Part shown: positions 9,689 to 18,714 of the stretch, in pieces
How positions within the stretch are numbered: the first letter of the stretch is position 1
Layout of the letters: every line of letters starts with the position of its first letter
Assembly (NCBI RefSeq): GCF_002095485.1
Contig: NZ_MLFS01000028.1
Span: forward strand, 1 to 55,410
DNA from: Pantoea wallisii
GTDB lineage: Bacteria; Pseudomonadota; Gammaproteobacteria; Enterobacterales; Enterobacteriaceae
Length of the DNA: 55,410 nt
Direction of reading: 5' to 3'
Translations under genes and position numbers: made by a program
Notes under the pieces: generated by a model
The model's database searches: none
The model's input: only the letters and a program-made list of their open reading frames with translations
Told to the model about the DNA's origin: nothing

Positions 9689-11824
9689 TCAGGATTTTTT
9701 TCGGCGTTTTGCAGGCTTGCTCGCTTCCGGTACCGGCGGTTGTTCAATCGGAAACACCGGTAACGCAGCCAGCAGGCGGCTGCCATACGATTTGTTGATC
9801 AGACGGCGATCGTAAATCACGATTTCACCAAAGCAGCTGTGGCTGCGAATCAGCCGTCCGACCTGCTGAATCAGCGTAAACGACGCGCTGGGTAAACTCT
9901 GCACTTCAAACGGGTAGCGCCGCAGGCTCTTCAGCCACTCCCCTTCGGTCAAAATTACCGGACTGTCCACCGGGGGAAAAGCAATTTTATGAATATGCAC
10001 CTGCGACAGCAGATCGCCTTTCAAATCCAGCCCTTCCGCGAAGGATTGCAGCCCGACCAGAATACTGGTGCTGCCCGCCTCTACCCGCTTGCGATGCAGC
10101 GCCACCAGGCGTGAGCGCGGCTGATCGCCCTGCACCAGCATCGTCAGCCGCATCTCCGGTAGCAGAGTGACAAACTGCTGCATCGCGCGCCCGCTGGCAA
10201 ACAGCACCAGCACCCCTTTGTGCTTCTCCTCTGCCATCTGCTGGCGGAAAAAGCGCGCCATCTCAGCAATATGCTCCGCTTCATTGGCCATCAGCGGTTC
10301 ATAGTGCATCTGCGGGATCACCAGCTTGCCCTGATCAACATGGTTAAACGGGGAGTCAAGCGCGACAAAGCGATCGCCCGCCTTCTCGCTCAGGCCGGAC
10401 ATCTCCTGCAGCCGGTTAAAGCTGTTCAGTGAGCGCAGCGTGGCCGAGGTCACGATGACGTGCGGAATTTTCCGCCACAGCAGCTTTTCGAGCTGATCGC
10501 TAACGCGAATACCGGCGCAGTGAAACAGCAGATGGGCCTGGCCTTCGCGGATCTCGCGCGTCACCCACTTTGACACTGGTGCATTCGAGGCTCTCTCCAT
10601 CGCCGCCAGCCGCCACAGTTTGCTGATCGACTCAAACCAGCCAAAGTGGCGATTGAGCTGCAGAATCGCTTTATGCAGCCGCATGATGTCCGCTTTGCCA
10701 GTCTGTTCGCCCAGCTCGTTGAGCAGCCCTTCGCTTATGCCGCGTAGCGCATCGCTCAGCTTAAACAGCCGCGCGCACAGCGTCAGTAGCTCTTCGGGCA
10801 GCTCGCCCAGCACAAAGCGGAACTCCCCCGGCTGGTTATCACGCGGCAGTAACGGATTGAGCGCGTTGCATAGCGTTTGCAATAGCTCACGCATCTCATC
10901 GCAGTGCCCTTTTAGCCGCTCAGGATTGGTCAGCGGCGGCGGGGATTTTGGCCGGAACTGCGCCATGATGGTCTCCACCAGCCGCACGAACAGATCGAGC
11001 TGCAGGCTGCTCCAGCCTGGCGTAATCTCCGCGCTCATCTCCAGCGCGTCGCGTGCCACTTCCGGCAGATGGTGGCCCTCATCCAGCACCAGCATCAGGT
11101 GTTTGGCAGGCGGCAACACCGATTCGTTCTCCATGGCCGCCATCACCAGCGCGTGGTTGGCCACCACAACATCGGCCTGTTCGATTTCGCGCCGCGCCAC
11201 AAAGAAGGGGCATTCGCGATACCAGCGGCAGTGATGCGCCAGGCAGTTGGCTTTATCGGTGGAGAGACGCTGCCACAGGCTATCGTCGATCGATACATCC
11301 GTGTGGTCGCGCAGGCCATCCCATTTATAGCCGCTGAGATCTTTCTCCAGCCGGGCGCAAAACTTTTGCTCCTCTTTCGAGCCGGTGACCGCCTCCTCAT
11401 CCAGATAGAGCAGCAGATCGCCCTGCTGATCCTCGGTGGCGGCCAGCGCGGCAAGGTTGCGCGGACAGACATAGCGCCCGCGCCCAAAAGCGGCGGTAAA
11501 GGTAAGGTCGGGAATGATCTTTTTGAGTAGCGGCAGGTCTTTGCTGAAGATTTGGTCCTGTAGCGCCACGTTGGCGGTGCTGATCACCAGGCGTTTCTCT
11601 TCGGCGCGGCTCACCGCAATGCCGGGAATCAGGTAGGACAAGGTTTTGCCGACGCCGGTCGGCGCTTCAATCGCCAGATGGCGCCCTTCGTCACCGGCAA
11701 GGCTTTTCGCCACTTCGGCGATCATCTGGCGCTGGGGTGCACGCGGTATAAAGTCAGGAACCTGCTGCTGCAGCGCCTTATACCACTGCGCAATCTGGCT
11801 TTTTATCGCTGCTGTCAGGGCCAT
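9689..11824 (-). CDS. dinG: ATP-dependent DNA helicase DinG
   Basis: Iron-sulfur superfamily 2 helicase with 5'-3' polarity that unwinds forked DNA, D-loops and R-loops during DNA repair. At 711 residues it is close to E. coli DinG. Walker A is APTGVGKT (54-61). The four cluster cysteines are Cys119, Cys193, Cys198 and Cys204, the box II motif is DEGH (247-250), and motif VI lies in QQVGRLIRS near the C-terminus. A LexA box sits 26-41 bases upstream of the start. ybiB follows on the same strand. Confidence 0.97.
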   Translation of the reverse strand: MALTAAIKSQIAQWYKALQQQVPDFIPRAPQRQMIAEVAKSLAGDEGRHLAIEAPTGVGKTLSYLIPGIAVSRAEEKRLVISTANVALQDQIFSKDLPLLKKIIPDLTFTAAFGRGRYVCPRNLAALAATEDQQGDLLLYLDEEAVTGSKEEQKFCARLEKDLSGYKWDGLRDHTDVSIDDSLWQRLSTDKANCLAHHCRWYRECPFFVARREIEQADVVVANHALVMAAMENESVLPPAKHLMLVLDEGHHLPEVARDALEMSAEITPGWSSLQLDLFVRLVETIMAQFRPKSPPPLTNPERLKGHCDEMRELLQTLCNALNPLLPRDNQPGEFRFVLGELPEELLTLCARLFKLSDALRGISEGLLNELGEQTGKADIMRLHKAILQLNRHFGWFESISKLWRLAAMERASNAPVSKWVTREIREGQAHLLFHCAGIRVSDQLEKLLWRKIPHVIVTSATLRSLNSFNRLQEMSGLSEKAGDRFVALDSPFNHVDQGKLVIPQMHYEPLMANEAEHIAEMARFFRQQMAEEKHKGVLVLFASGRAMQQFVTLLPEMRLTMLVQGDQPRSRLVALHRKRVEAGSTSILVGLQSFAEGLDLKGDLLSQVHIHKIAFPPVDSPVILTEGEWLKSLRRYPFEVQSLPSASFTLIQQVGRLIRSHSCFGEIVIYDRRLINKSYGSRLLAALPVFPIEQPPVPEASKPAKRRKKS

Positions 11825-11849
11825 ATTCGTTACTGTTTGCTGAACTGGC

Positions 11850-11865
11850 CTGTATTTTTACACAG
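11850..11865. promoter_or_regulatory. LexA (SOS) box of dinG
   Basis: CTGTATTTTTACACAG fits the LexA consensus CTG-N10-CAG with an AT-rich centre, and is followed by TA as in strong sites. It ends 26 bases before the dinG start and starts about 14 bases from the end of the upstream lysR gene, so dinG-ybiB keeps its own SOS promoter. Confidence 0.88.
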
Positions 11866-11878
11866 TATTCACGCAGCG

Positions 11879-12775
11879 TCAGCTTTCGTGACCATTTTTT
11901 CGCGCTGGATTCAGAATTTCACGCATCACGCGGATCAGCGTCTCACGCGAGCGTCCGCGGCGAAAAGCGAATGAGAACGGCGCACGGAAGTGGAAATGGT
12001 GCGGCAGCAGGCGATGCAGCGCGCCCTGCTGCTCCCAGCCGCGCGCATAGTGCTCTGGCAGATATCCGATATAACGCCCGGACAGGATCAGCGTGAGCTG
12101 GGCCTCAATGCTCTCCACGGAGGCTGTGCTCTGTCGGAAGCCGCGCTTATTGAGCTCCAGCTGATTCCAGTAACGCCGCGTGACCATGCCGGTTTGCTGC
12201 ACGCGGCGGACATCCACTTCCCCCTGCGCCAGCGGGTGCTGCGGGCTGCAATAGAGCCAGTGCTGTTCGTCATACAGCGGTACCGTCACCAGATTACTGG
12301 CGCGCAGCGGAAAGTGTCCGATGGCTAAATCGAGCCGATCCTCCAGCACCTGCTGCTGAAGCTCGCTGGGATCGCGCACGCTTAGCGTAAAAAACACCGC
12401 CGGAAAGCGCTGGTTAAAGTGGGCGATGGCCGCCGGCAGATTGAGCTGACTGTCGGTGACGGTGGCGTCAACCACGCCCAGCGCAAAGGTGCCGCCCTGG
12501 GCACTTTTCAGCGTCTCGACCTGCGTTTGCCACCCGGCAAGCGTCGCCAGCATCTCCTGACTGTAGCGATAAAACTGCTCCCCTTTGCTGGTCAGGGAGA
12601 AGCCACCCCGCCCGCGCTGACACAAAATAAACCCGAGCTGCGCCTCCAGCTCGCTCATGTAGGCGCTGATCGCCGGCGTGGTCATATTCAAGGCCTGCTG
12701 GGCGCGGGAGTACCCCTGGTTCTCCACGACGCTGGCGAACACCTGCAGTAGTTTAAGGTTGGGAAGTGTTTGCAC
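11879..12775 (-). CDS. LysR-type transcriptional regulator (subfamily A, copy 1)
   Basis: 298-residue LysR-type regulator with an N-terminal winged helix-turn-helix (about 5-62) and a periplasmic-binding-like effector domain. It starts at GTG 12775, preceded by AAGGA; no suitable ATG is near. It is divergent from the Fe-type alcohol dehydrogenase at 12903. It shares the pattern C-x-RGR-x-GF-x-LT after the DNA-binding domain and the string IGYLPEHYA near the C-terminus with the other LysR gene at 21184, so the two look like paralogues bracketing one gene cluster. The effector is unknown. Confidence 0.88.
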   Translation of the reverse strand: MQTLPNLKLLQVFASVVENQGYSRAQQALNMTTPAISAYMSELEAQLGFILCQRGRGGFSLTSKGEQFYRYSQEMLATLAGWQTQVETLKSAQGGTFALGVVDATVTDSQLNLPAAIAHFNQRFPAVFFTLSVRDPSELQQQVLEDRLDLAIGHFPLRASNLVTVPLYDEQHWLYCSPQHPLAQGEVDVRRVQQTGMVTRRYWNQLELNKRGFRQSTASVESIEAQLTLILSGRYIGYLPEHYARGWEQQGALHRLLPHHFHFRAPFSFAFRRGRSRETLIRVMREILNPARKNGHES

Positions 12776-12799
12776 CCGTTTTCCTTCAGTGAGTGACGA

Positions 12800-12815
12800 C
12801 TAAAGTTAACTAAAG
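12800..12815. promoter_or_regulatory. Possible LysR binding region (direct repeat)
   Basis: The 127-base gap between the divergent lysR and dehydrogenase genes contains CTAAAG twice, ten bases apart (12800 and 12810), around the palindrome AGTTAACT. One-helical-turn spacing fits a regulator site, but no binding consensus is known to me. Confidence 0.35.
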
Positions 12816-12902
12816 AGTGAAGTGATTATCCGCTGGCAGGGATTTTTTCCGCAAGGCGATTTGGCGATGATAGCCGCACATCCTTTTCGGTGAGTCTGTT
12901 TT

Positions 12903-13991
12903 ATGTCTCTACAAAATCTGCTCTTCCCGGCGCGCGTGCTGCGCGGTGCCGGCGTATTGCGTGAACTGGGCACCATTTGCGCCGGCATCGGCCAGCGTGC
13001 GCTGCTGATTGGCGGCCATCAGGCTTTAGCAGCGGTGGAGAGCCCGGTTCGCGCCCGGCTGCTGGCCGCCAATGTCACGCTGGTGGCGCAGACGTGGTTT
13101 GGCGGTGAAACCGCCATCAGTCAGATCAACCGGCTGGCCGACCTCGCGCTGGATTTACAGGCTGATGTACTGATTGGCGCAGGCGGCGGCAAAGCACTGG
13201 ATACGGTGAAAGCCGTTGGCGCGCAAATTGGGTTGCCGGTGATCACCCTTCCGACCATCGCCGCCACCTGTTCAGCCGTGACGCCACTTAGTATTCGTTA
13301 TGACGATAACGGCAACTTTCTGGATATCTTTCCGTTACCACAGGCGCCTGCGGCGGTAATCATTGACAGTACCCTGCTGGCTGCCGCGCCGCCGCGCTGG
13401 CTGGCTGCCGGACTGGGCGATACGCTGGCAAAATGGTATGAGTTCCGGGCGGTCAGCGCGCGTCATCCGGCGCGTGCAGGCAGCGCCCGCTCATCACTGG
13501 CGCACAGCCAAATCTGTTATGACGTGATAGCGGAGCACGGCCCATCCGCCTATGCCGCAGTGCAGCATGGCGCAGGCAATGACGCGCTCGATCAGGTGCT
13601 GGATGCGATTTTTACCTGGGCCGGACTCACTTCGCTAATGAGTAACGGGGCACACGCGGCGGCGGCGCACGCCATCTATGAAGGGTTTACTTTCTGCGAT
13701 AAAACCCGCGACTTTGGCCACGGTTTGCTGGTGGGCTACGGTAACCTGTGCCTGCTGGCGCTGGAGGATCGCAGTGATGATGAGCTGCTGCAGGAGATGC
13801 GCCTGGCACGCGCTTGCGGTGTACCGCTGACGCTGGCGGAGATCGCGGTGCCGGACGAGGACGAGCTGGCGCTGATTGTGCGTGAGTCGGTGCAGGCGCC
13901 TGATATGGCAAACATGGCTGCACCAGTGAGCGAGGCGCGCCTGCTGGCCGCGATGCAGCGCGTCGCGGCGCTGGCAGAGCAGGTCATCTAG
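12903..13991 (+). CDS. Iron-containing alcohol dehydrogenase (GldA-like)
   Basis: NAD(P)-dependent dehydrogenase of the glycerol-dehydrogenase branch of the metal-dependent alcohol dehydrogenase family, 362 residues. The nucleotide-binding segment is GAGGGKALDTVKAV (92-105), then PTIAATCSAVTP (117-128). Likely metal ligands are Asp173 in AGLGD, His251 or His256 in GAHAAAAHAIYEGF, and His273 in DFGHGLLVGYG. It lies divergent from a LysR gene and converges on the MmgE/PrpD gene, sharing the four bases CTAG as overlapping stop codons. It may reduce or oxidise a hydroxy or keto acid of the neighbouring pathway; the substrate is not evident. Confidence 0.87.
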   Translation: MSLQNLLFPARVLRGAGVLRELGTICAGIGQRALLIGGHQALAAVESPVRARLLAANVTLVAQTWFGGETAISQINRLADLALDLQADVLIGAGGGKALDTVKAVGAQIGLPVITLPTIAATCSAVTPLSIRYDDNGNFLDIFPLPQAPAAVIIDSTLLAAAPPRWLAAGLGDTLAKWYEFRAVSARHPARAGSARSSLAHSQICYDVIAEHGPSAYAAVQHGAGNDALDQVLDAIFTWAGLTSLMSNGAHAAAAHAIYEGFTFCDKTRDFGHGLLVGYGNLCLLALEDRSDDELLQEMRLARACGVPLTLAEIAVPDEDELALIVRESVQAPDMANMAAPVSEARLLAAMQRVAALAEQVI

Positions 13992-15373
13992 TTTCGGGCG
14001 GGCAAGCCTGCCCCCGGAAGCGACAGCAGCGAGGCGACGTCCCTGACGTCCGCCACCTCATCCAGCGCCATACAGATCGTCTCCAGCTGTCGCGCCTGAT
14101 CGGCTGGCAGCACGCGCGTCGCCAGGCTGCGATATTTGGCGCGCAGCGCGCTGTCGCTCAGCGGATTCGCCGGTGCACCCGATGGCACCGTCACGTGATG
14201 CTGCCACCGGGCGCCCTGCACGGTCTCCAGCCGCACCCAGGGCTCATCATCGCGCCCCTGCTGCGCATCGATAACCAGTTCGATACGCGCCATCAATGCC
14301 TCAACCTGCGGATGAAGCCGTTTGTCCTCCTCGTAACTTGCCAGCTCCACCGAGCCGTACAGCGCGCGCGCCGTCAGTGCGTAGGGCAGGCTCATCTGCG
14401 CGCCCGCCAGACTCTGTCGCTCGCGTGTGCCACACATCGCCAGCAGGAACGGATTGAGTCCCACCACAATGCGGGCGATCTCCTCCACTCTGACTGCATG
14501 CTGTTGCAGGATAATCCCCAGGGCGTCAATCGCCGCGTGCGTGCCCCGGCACGCCGCATAAGGTTTGATGGAGCAGCGCGCCAGTTTCCATACCACGCCC
14601 AGCCCGTCCGTTAGCGCTGCAGGCTGTTGGGTTTCCGCTGCCAGCGTCTGCAGGAAGCCGCCCCAGCGTGGTTCAAATACTGCCGCCGGTCCCCTGATGC
14701 CGCGTTGTGCGAGGAGCGCCGCCTGGAGCCCGCTCTCCGCAGCGCGGGCCGCATGCAATTTTTTGGTGTGCGAACCATCATGGATAAAGCCCCACAGGCC
14801 ACTACTAAAGCTGGCGGCTATTCCCAGCGCCGAGGCGCACTGTGCAGGGTTCAGTTGCAGCAGCGCACACACGGCCGCTGCGGCGCCAAATACGCCACAG
14901 CTGGCGGTTGAGTGCCAGCCTGCACCGTTATGTGCCGAATAGCCGCCACAGGCTTCCAGCACGCGGCGTCCCACGTCGTAACCGATTACCAGCGCACAAA
15001 GTAACGCTTCGCCCTTTACCGGTTGCGGCGCCAGCGGTAGCGCCGCAAGCAGCGCCGGCAGCACCACCGCGCCAGAGTGATCGCAGCCGCCCGTGTCGTC
15101 CAGTTCGTACATGTGCGCGGCCACGCCATTCAGCCATGCAGCCTGCCGGGGTGTGATGCGTAACGGGCTGCCCCACAGCTGCGCCTGCGCATGGCCGCCC
15201 TCTTCCTGCGCCAGCGTCAGGCATTCGCGCCAGAGAGCACTCTCCGTGCCGGCCAGCGCGGCCCCGAGCGTATCCAGCAGATGCCTTTTGGCCTGCACCA
15301 CCAGCGCGGGCGGTAACTGTTCAAAGCGCGTAGCGGCAATGAATTGTGTCAGTTGGTCAAGCGAGGATGTCAT
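13988..15373 (-). CDS. MmgE/PrpD family protein
   Basis: 461-residue member of the MmgE/PrpD fold, which includes 2-methylcitrate dehydratase, aconitate decarboxylase and iminodisuccinate epimerase. Characteristic parts are HLLDTLGAALAGTES near the N-terminus, GVAAHMYELDDTGGCDHSGAVVLPA (a family active-site region) and the KPYAACRGTHAAIDA segment. I place the start at the ATG at 15373, which overlaps the end of the upstream deacetylase gene by 17 bases, showing tight coupling. No propionate genes (prpB, prpC) are near, so methylcitrate dehydration is unlikely. The lyase and importer in the same operon suggest an amino-acid-derived substrate. Confidence 0.85.
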   Translation of the reverse strand: MTSSLDQLTQFIAATRFEQLPPALVVQAKRHLLDTLGAALAGTESALWRECLTLAQEEGGHAQAQLWGSPLRITPRQAAWLNGVAAHMYELDDTGGCDHSGAVVLPALLAALPLAPQPVKGEALLCALVIGYDVGRRVLEACGGYSAHNGAGWHSTASCGVFGAAAAVCALLQLNPAQCASALGIAASFSSGLWGFIHDGSHTKKLHAARAAESGLQAALLAQRGIRGPAAVFEPRWGGFLQTLAAETQQPAALTDGLGVVWKLARCSIKPYAACRGTHAAIDALGIILQQHAVRVEEIARIVVGLNPFLLAMCGTRERQSLAGAQMSLPYALTARALYGSVELASYEEDKRLHPQVEALMARIELVIDAQQGRDDEPWVRLETVQGARWQHHVTVPSGAPANPLSDSALRAKYRSLATRVLPADQARQLETICMALDEVADVRDVASLLSLPGAGLPARN

Positions 15374-16244
15374 ACCGGCCTCCGCTAACGCGTGCAAACA
15401 CCTCTGCCGGATGTGATGCATCATTATCCGGCTGAGTTTGCCAGTGCGCCGCAACCTGCGCGGCGGTGGCGATCCATACCTGATGCTGTTTCAGCGTAAC
15501 CAGCAGTTCACGCAGCAGCCCAATGCGACCGGCGGTACCCATAATCTCCGGATGCAGGCGCAGCAGATAGCAGAGGCCGAAGCGGTGGAATCCGTAAAAA
15601 TCCTGGGTCAGATTCGCCAGCGTTTCCGCGTAGGGCGCGATGCGGGATTGCCCGGGTGGAATGGCCGGGCTGAGGTTGAAGGCAAAGTAGGGCTCATCTT
15701 CCAGCGTGTAGTGCAGGGGCAGCTCCACCAGCCGCGTACCTGGATGAAAATAGGGTAAGTCATCACCGCGCCAGCTTGAGGACCAGCGGATACCCTGCTC
15801 TGCCAGCGCCGCTGCCAGCCCCGGCTTCCACTGTCCGGCAGGCGTGCGGAAACCCTGCACGGCGTGCCCGATCCGCTGCGCCAGCTGGTCACAGCCGCGC
15901 GTGACGCTGGCGATTTGCTGTGGCAGTGACAGCATGGAGAAGTCCTCGTGCCGCTCTCCGCTACAGGCGATCTCATGTCCGCCCGCCACAATGCGCTGCA
16001 GCAGCGCGGGCTGCTCCGCGGCGACAATCGCCGGTAAACACCAGCTGGCCCGGAGCTGCTGCTCTGCCAGAAGCGCCAGCAGACGCTCAACACCACGCAG
16101 CGTGCCGTAGCGCCACACCGACAAGGTTTTATCGCGGCCCGCCACCGCCGGAGCCTGAGTAAGAATGCCGTGAATGTCGTTGAAATCGATGGTGATAATG
16201 GCCGCTGATTGTTTCCCCTGCGGCCAGCGTGCGCAATCAGTCAT
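15357..16244 (-). CDS. Polysaccharide-deacetylase-fold protein with degraded metal site
   Basis: 295-residue NodB-fold protein, paralogous to the next gene upstream: both begin near RWPQGK and share GFRTP(S/A)G. Where the partner has Asp22-Leu-Asp24 this one has Asp20-Phe-Asn22, and where the partner has His97 and His101 this one has Ser95 and His99. Two of the three expected metal ligands are therefore gone, so it may be inactive or a partner subunit. The RTPAGQW segment is kept. Start at ATG 16244, overlapping the upstream stop by eight bases. Confidence 0.82.
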   Translation of the reverse strand: MTDCARWPQGKQSAAIITIDFNDIHGILTQAPAVAGRDKTLSVWRYGTLRGVERLLALLAEQQLRASWCLPAIVAAEQPALLQRIVAGGHEIACSGERHEDFSMLSLPQQIASVTRGCDQLAQRIGHAVQGFRTPAGQWKPGLAAALAEQGIRWSSSWRGDDLPYFHPGTRLVELPLHYTLEDEPYFAFNLSPAIPPGQSRIAPYAETLANLTQDFYGFHRFGLCYLLRLHPEIMGTAGRIGLLRELLVTLKQHQVWIATAAQVAAHWQTQPDNDASHPAEVFARVSGGRYDILA

Positions 16245-17082
16245 GCTGCTGCTCCTGTAAATACCAGCGGGCGACCGCATCGCAGCGCGCAAACCACACA
16301 TCATCGCGCGTCCGCATGTGGGCAAAGAGCTGCTCCAGCAGCAGTAAGCGTCCCGGCTGACCGGAAATTTTGGGGTGGAACAGCGTGGTCAGGCACAATC
16401 CTTCATCCATTGCACCGTCAAATTCGCGCTGCCAGTTATCACGCGTGTGGGCATAGCTGGCAATGCGATCGCCGCCCTTGGGAAAATCCGGCTGACGCGT
16501 ATAAGCCAGCGAAGCGTAATCATCCATTTCCCATTTGCCGGGGATTTCGACCAGCGGCGTGTGGCCGGCCACCGCAATCGGGTAAGGACGATCGTCACCG
16601 CGCATGCTGCTGGAGTAAATAACCCCGGCTTCACGCAGGATTTGCGGCGTTTCAGCATGCCAGTCACCTGACGGCGTGCGAAAACCACAGGCGGTAATTC
16701 CGAGGTGCTGGTGAAAAATGGCCGCTGACTTCGCCATCACTGCCCGCTGTTCAGCCGGGGTGATGGCCCAGAACGATTCATGACGATAACCATGATATGC
16801 CACCTCATGGCCCTGTTCGATAATCGCCTGGCACTGCTGCGGCCACTGCGTCACGACCCATGCCGGGACAAAAAACGTGGCCGGTATATCATAGGCACGT
16901 AGCAGATCGAGCAGACGCCCGAGCGCACGGTAAGGCCCGTAAGCGCCAAAGGTGAAATACTCTGGCGTGGACCACAGGCTGCCATCCAGCATCGCATCGC
17001 CGGTCGGACCATCAAGATCAAACGCCAGCGCCATACAGCCACGCTTGCCCTGCGGCCAGCGTACTGCGCCCGGTTGTTGCAT
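16237..17082 (-). CDS. Polysaccharide-deacetylase (NodB-fold) hydrolase
   Basis: 281-residue NodB-fold hydrolase resembling the PuuE allantoinase / HP0310-type branch, which act on C-N amide bonds of small or cell-wall substrates. Motif 1 is FDLDGP with Asp22 and Asp24, motif 2 is HGYRH (His97 and His101), and motif 3 is GFRTPSG with Arg135, giving an intact Asp-His-His metal site. There is no signal peptide, so it acts in the cytosol. The ATG at 17082 follows AAGGAG, and the binding-protein gene ends 11 bases before it, so it belongs to the transporter operon. No purine genes are near, which argues against a plain allantoinase role. Confidence 0.85.
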   Translation of the reverse strand: MQQPGAVRWPQGKRGCMALAFDLDGPTGDAMLDGSLWSTPEYFTFGAYGPYRALGRLLDLLRAYDIPATFFVPAWVVTQWPQQCQAIIEQGHEVAYHGYRHESFWAITPAEQRAVMAKSAAIFHQHLGITACGFRTPSGDWHAETPQILREAGVIYSSSMRGDDRPYPIAVAGHTPLVEIPGKWEMDDYASLAYTRQPDFPKGGDRIASYAHTRDNWQREFDGAMDEGLCLTTLFHPKISGQPGRLLLLEQLFAHMRTRDDVWFARCDAVARWYLQEQQHD

Positions 17083-17093
17083 CGCTCTGCTCC

Positions 17094-17915
17094 TTAGCCC
17101 TGATTGACCGTGGCTTCCGGGATTCCGTTATCGCTCAGGCCCCACTTGCTGAGGATCTTCTGGTAACTGCCGTCGGCGATCATGGCGTTAATTGCCGCCT
17201 GAATCGCCGTGGTCAGCTCCGTCGCCTCTTTACCCAGCGCCATGCCGGTGTACTGGAACGAGAATGCTTTATCCAGCGGCTTAAAGTTCCCCTTCTCCAG
17301 GTTCATGATGTAGGGAAGGGTTTCGCTGCCCTGCACTGCGCCATCCAGACGGCGCTGACGCAGTTGCGTACGCGCATCGGCGGTGCCTTCTGCGCCCACG
17401 ACAACAATGGCCGGTTTGCCTGCCGCTTCGCAGTGCTGTTTAGACCAGTTAGCAATCTCCTGTGGGAAAGTGGTGCGACGGCTGGTGCCGACTTTTTTGC
17501 CGCACAGATCGGTAGCGCTGTTGATGTCACCGCGGGCCGCCAGGGTGTAGAACTGCGGGCCGGTTTTGAAGTAATCGATAAAGTTAACCACTTTCTGCCG
17601 CTCTTTGGTGTCCGTCATGCCGGACATCACTAAATCGACGCGTTTCGTGACCACGGCATTGACCATCTGCTCAAAGGCGATCTCCTGCCAGTTAACCTTC
17701 ACGCCGAGCTTCGCGCCAATCGCCTGACCGAGGTCGTAATCCACGCCCGTCAGCTGATTGGTGGCCGGATCTTTAAAATCCATCGGCGGATAGTTCGGCA
17801 TAATCGCTACCGTCAGCCCCTTCTCTTTGATGGCGGCAGGCACGGCGATCTCTGCCCGGGCAGAGGATTGCAGCAGCAGCGCAGCACTGATGGCACTTAA
17901 TAACAGTTTTTTCAT
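17094..17915 (-). CDS. ABC transporter substrate-binding protein, polar amino acid type
   Basis: Periplasmic binding protein of solute-binding family 3, 273 residues. The N-terminus MKKLLLSAISAALLLQSSARAE is a Sec signal peptide, probably cut after the ARA at about 21. The binding-fold segments TVAIMPNYPPMDFKD, LTGVDYDLGQAIGAKLG and VDLVMSGMTDTKERQK are typical of amino-acid-binding proteins. I prefer the ATG at 17915 with GGGGTG six bases upstream over the GTG at 17924. It is encoded with its ATPase and a permease, so the operon imports a small polar, amino-acid-like compound. Confidence 0.88.
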   Translation of the reverse strand: MKKLLLSAISAALLLQSSARAEIAVPAAIKEKGLTVAIMPNYPPMDFKDPATNQLTGVDYDLGQAIGAKLGVKVNWQEIAFEQMVNAVVTKRVDLVMSGMTDTKERQKVVNFIDYFKTGPQFYTLAARGDINSATDLCGKKVGTSRRTTFPQEIANWSKQHCEAAGKPAIVVVGAEGTADARTQLRQRRLDGAVQGSETLPYIMNLEKGNFKPLDKAFSFQYTGMALGKEATELTTAIQAAINAMIADGSYQKILSKWGLSDNGIPEATVNQG

Positions 17916-17934
17916 GAAGTTCACCCCGGTCTTG

Positions 17935-18699
17935 TTAAAGAAGAATCGCGTTAATAAAGTTTTTCATCCGTGGGTTTTGCGGGTTCAGCAGAATCTCTTC
18001 CGGTGCGCCCTGCTCGATAATGCGTCCCTCATCCATAAACACCACCTGATTCGCCACCTCACGGGCAAAGCCCATTTCGTGCGTGACCACCAGCATGGTG
18101 GTGCCCTCTTTTGCCAGCTGGCGCATCACCGCCAGCACTTCGCCCACCATCTCCGGGTCCAGCGCCGATGTTGGTTCGTCAAACAGCATCAGTTTGGGTT
18201 TCATCGCCAGCGCCCGGGCAATCGCCACGCGCTGCTGCTGGCCGCCGGAGAGCGCCTGCGGATAGTCATGCGCCTTGTGCGCCAGTCCGACGCGATCGAG
18301 CAGCGCCATCGCCTCTTCACTGGCCTCACGCCGCGGCCGCAGCAGTACACGGCACGGCCCTTCGATAATGTTTTCCAGCGCGGTTTTATGCGGGAACAGG
18401 TTAAAGCGCTGGAAAACCATGCCGGTCTGCAGGCGCTGCCGCGCAATCTGTTTGTCACTCAGCGCGTGCAGCTTATTACCGGCGATCCGGTAGCCCGCCA
18501 GCTCGTTATCCACCCAGATGCCGCCCTGATCGACTTTCTCCAGCTGGTTAATACAGCGCAGAAAGGTACTTTTACCGGAGCCGGAGGGGCCGAGAATGCA
18601 CATCACCTCACCATAATTCACCTCCAGGCTGACATCTTTAAGCGCATGAAACTGCTCAAAATATTTGTTTACCCTGACGGCGCGCACGATATTTCTCAT
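17935..18699 (-). CDS. Amino acid ABC transporter ATP-binding protein
   Basis: 254-residue cytoplasmic ATPase of the polar amino acid uptake family. Walker A is GPSGSGKST near residue 40, the signature is [15 protein letters not shown] near 145, and Walker B is [14 protein letters not shown] followed by the H-loop [10 protein letters not shown] chose ATG 18699, which follows GGAG at eight bases, over GTG 18708. It starts 15 bases after the permease gene. Confidence 0.92.
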   Translation of the reverse strand: MRNIVRAVRVNKYFEQFHALKDVSLEVNYGEVMCILGPSGSGKSTFLRCINQLEKVDQGGIWVDNELAGYRIAGNKLHALSDKQIARQRLQTGMVFQRFNLFPHKTALENIIEGPCRVLLRPRREASEEAMALLDRVGLAHKAHDYPQALSGGQQQRVAIARALAMKPKLMLFDEPTSALDPEMVGEVLAVMRQLAKEGTTMLVVTHEMGFAREVANQVVFMDEGRIIEQGAPEEILLNPQNPRMKNFINAILL

Positions 18700-18714
18700 C
18701 TCTCTCACTCCCGA

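Noticed and set aside
13988..15373. Calling the MmgE/PrpD gene prpD
   Set aside because: There is no prpB, prpC or prpE context, and the family covers several different reactions.
16237..17082. Calling the intact NodB-fold protein an allantoinase (PuuE)
   Set aside because: Fold and motifs allow it, but no ureide or purine genes are nearby and the operon partners fit other C-N chemistry better.
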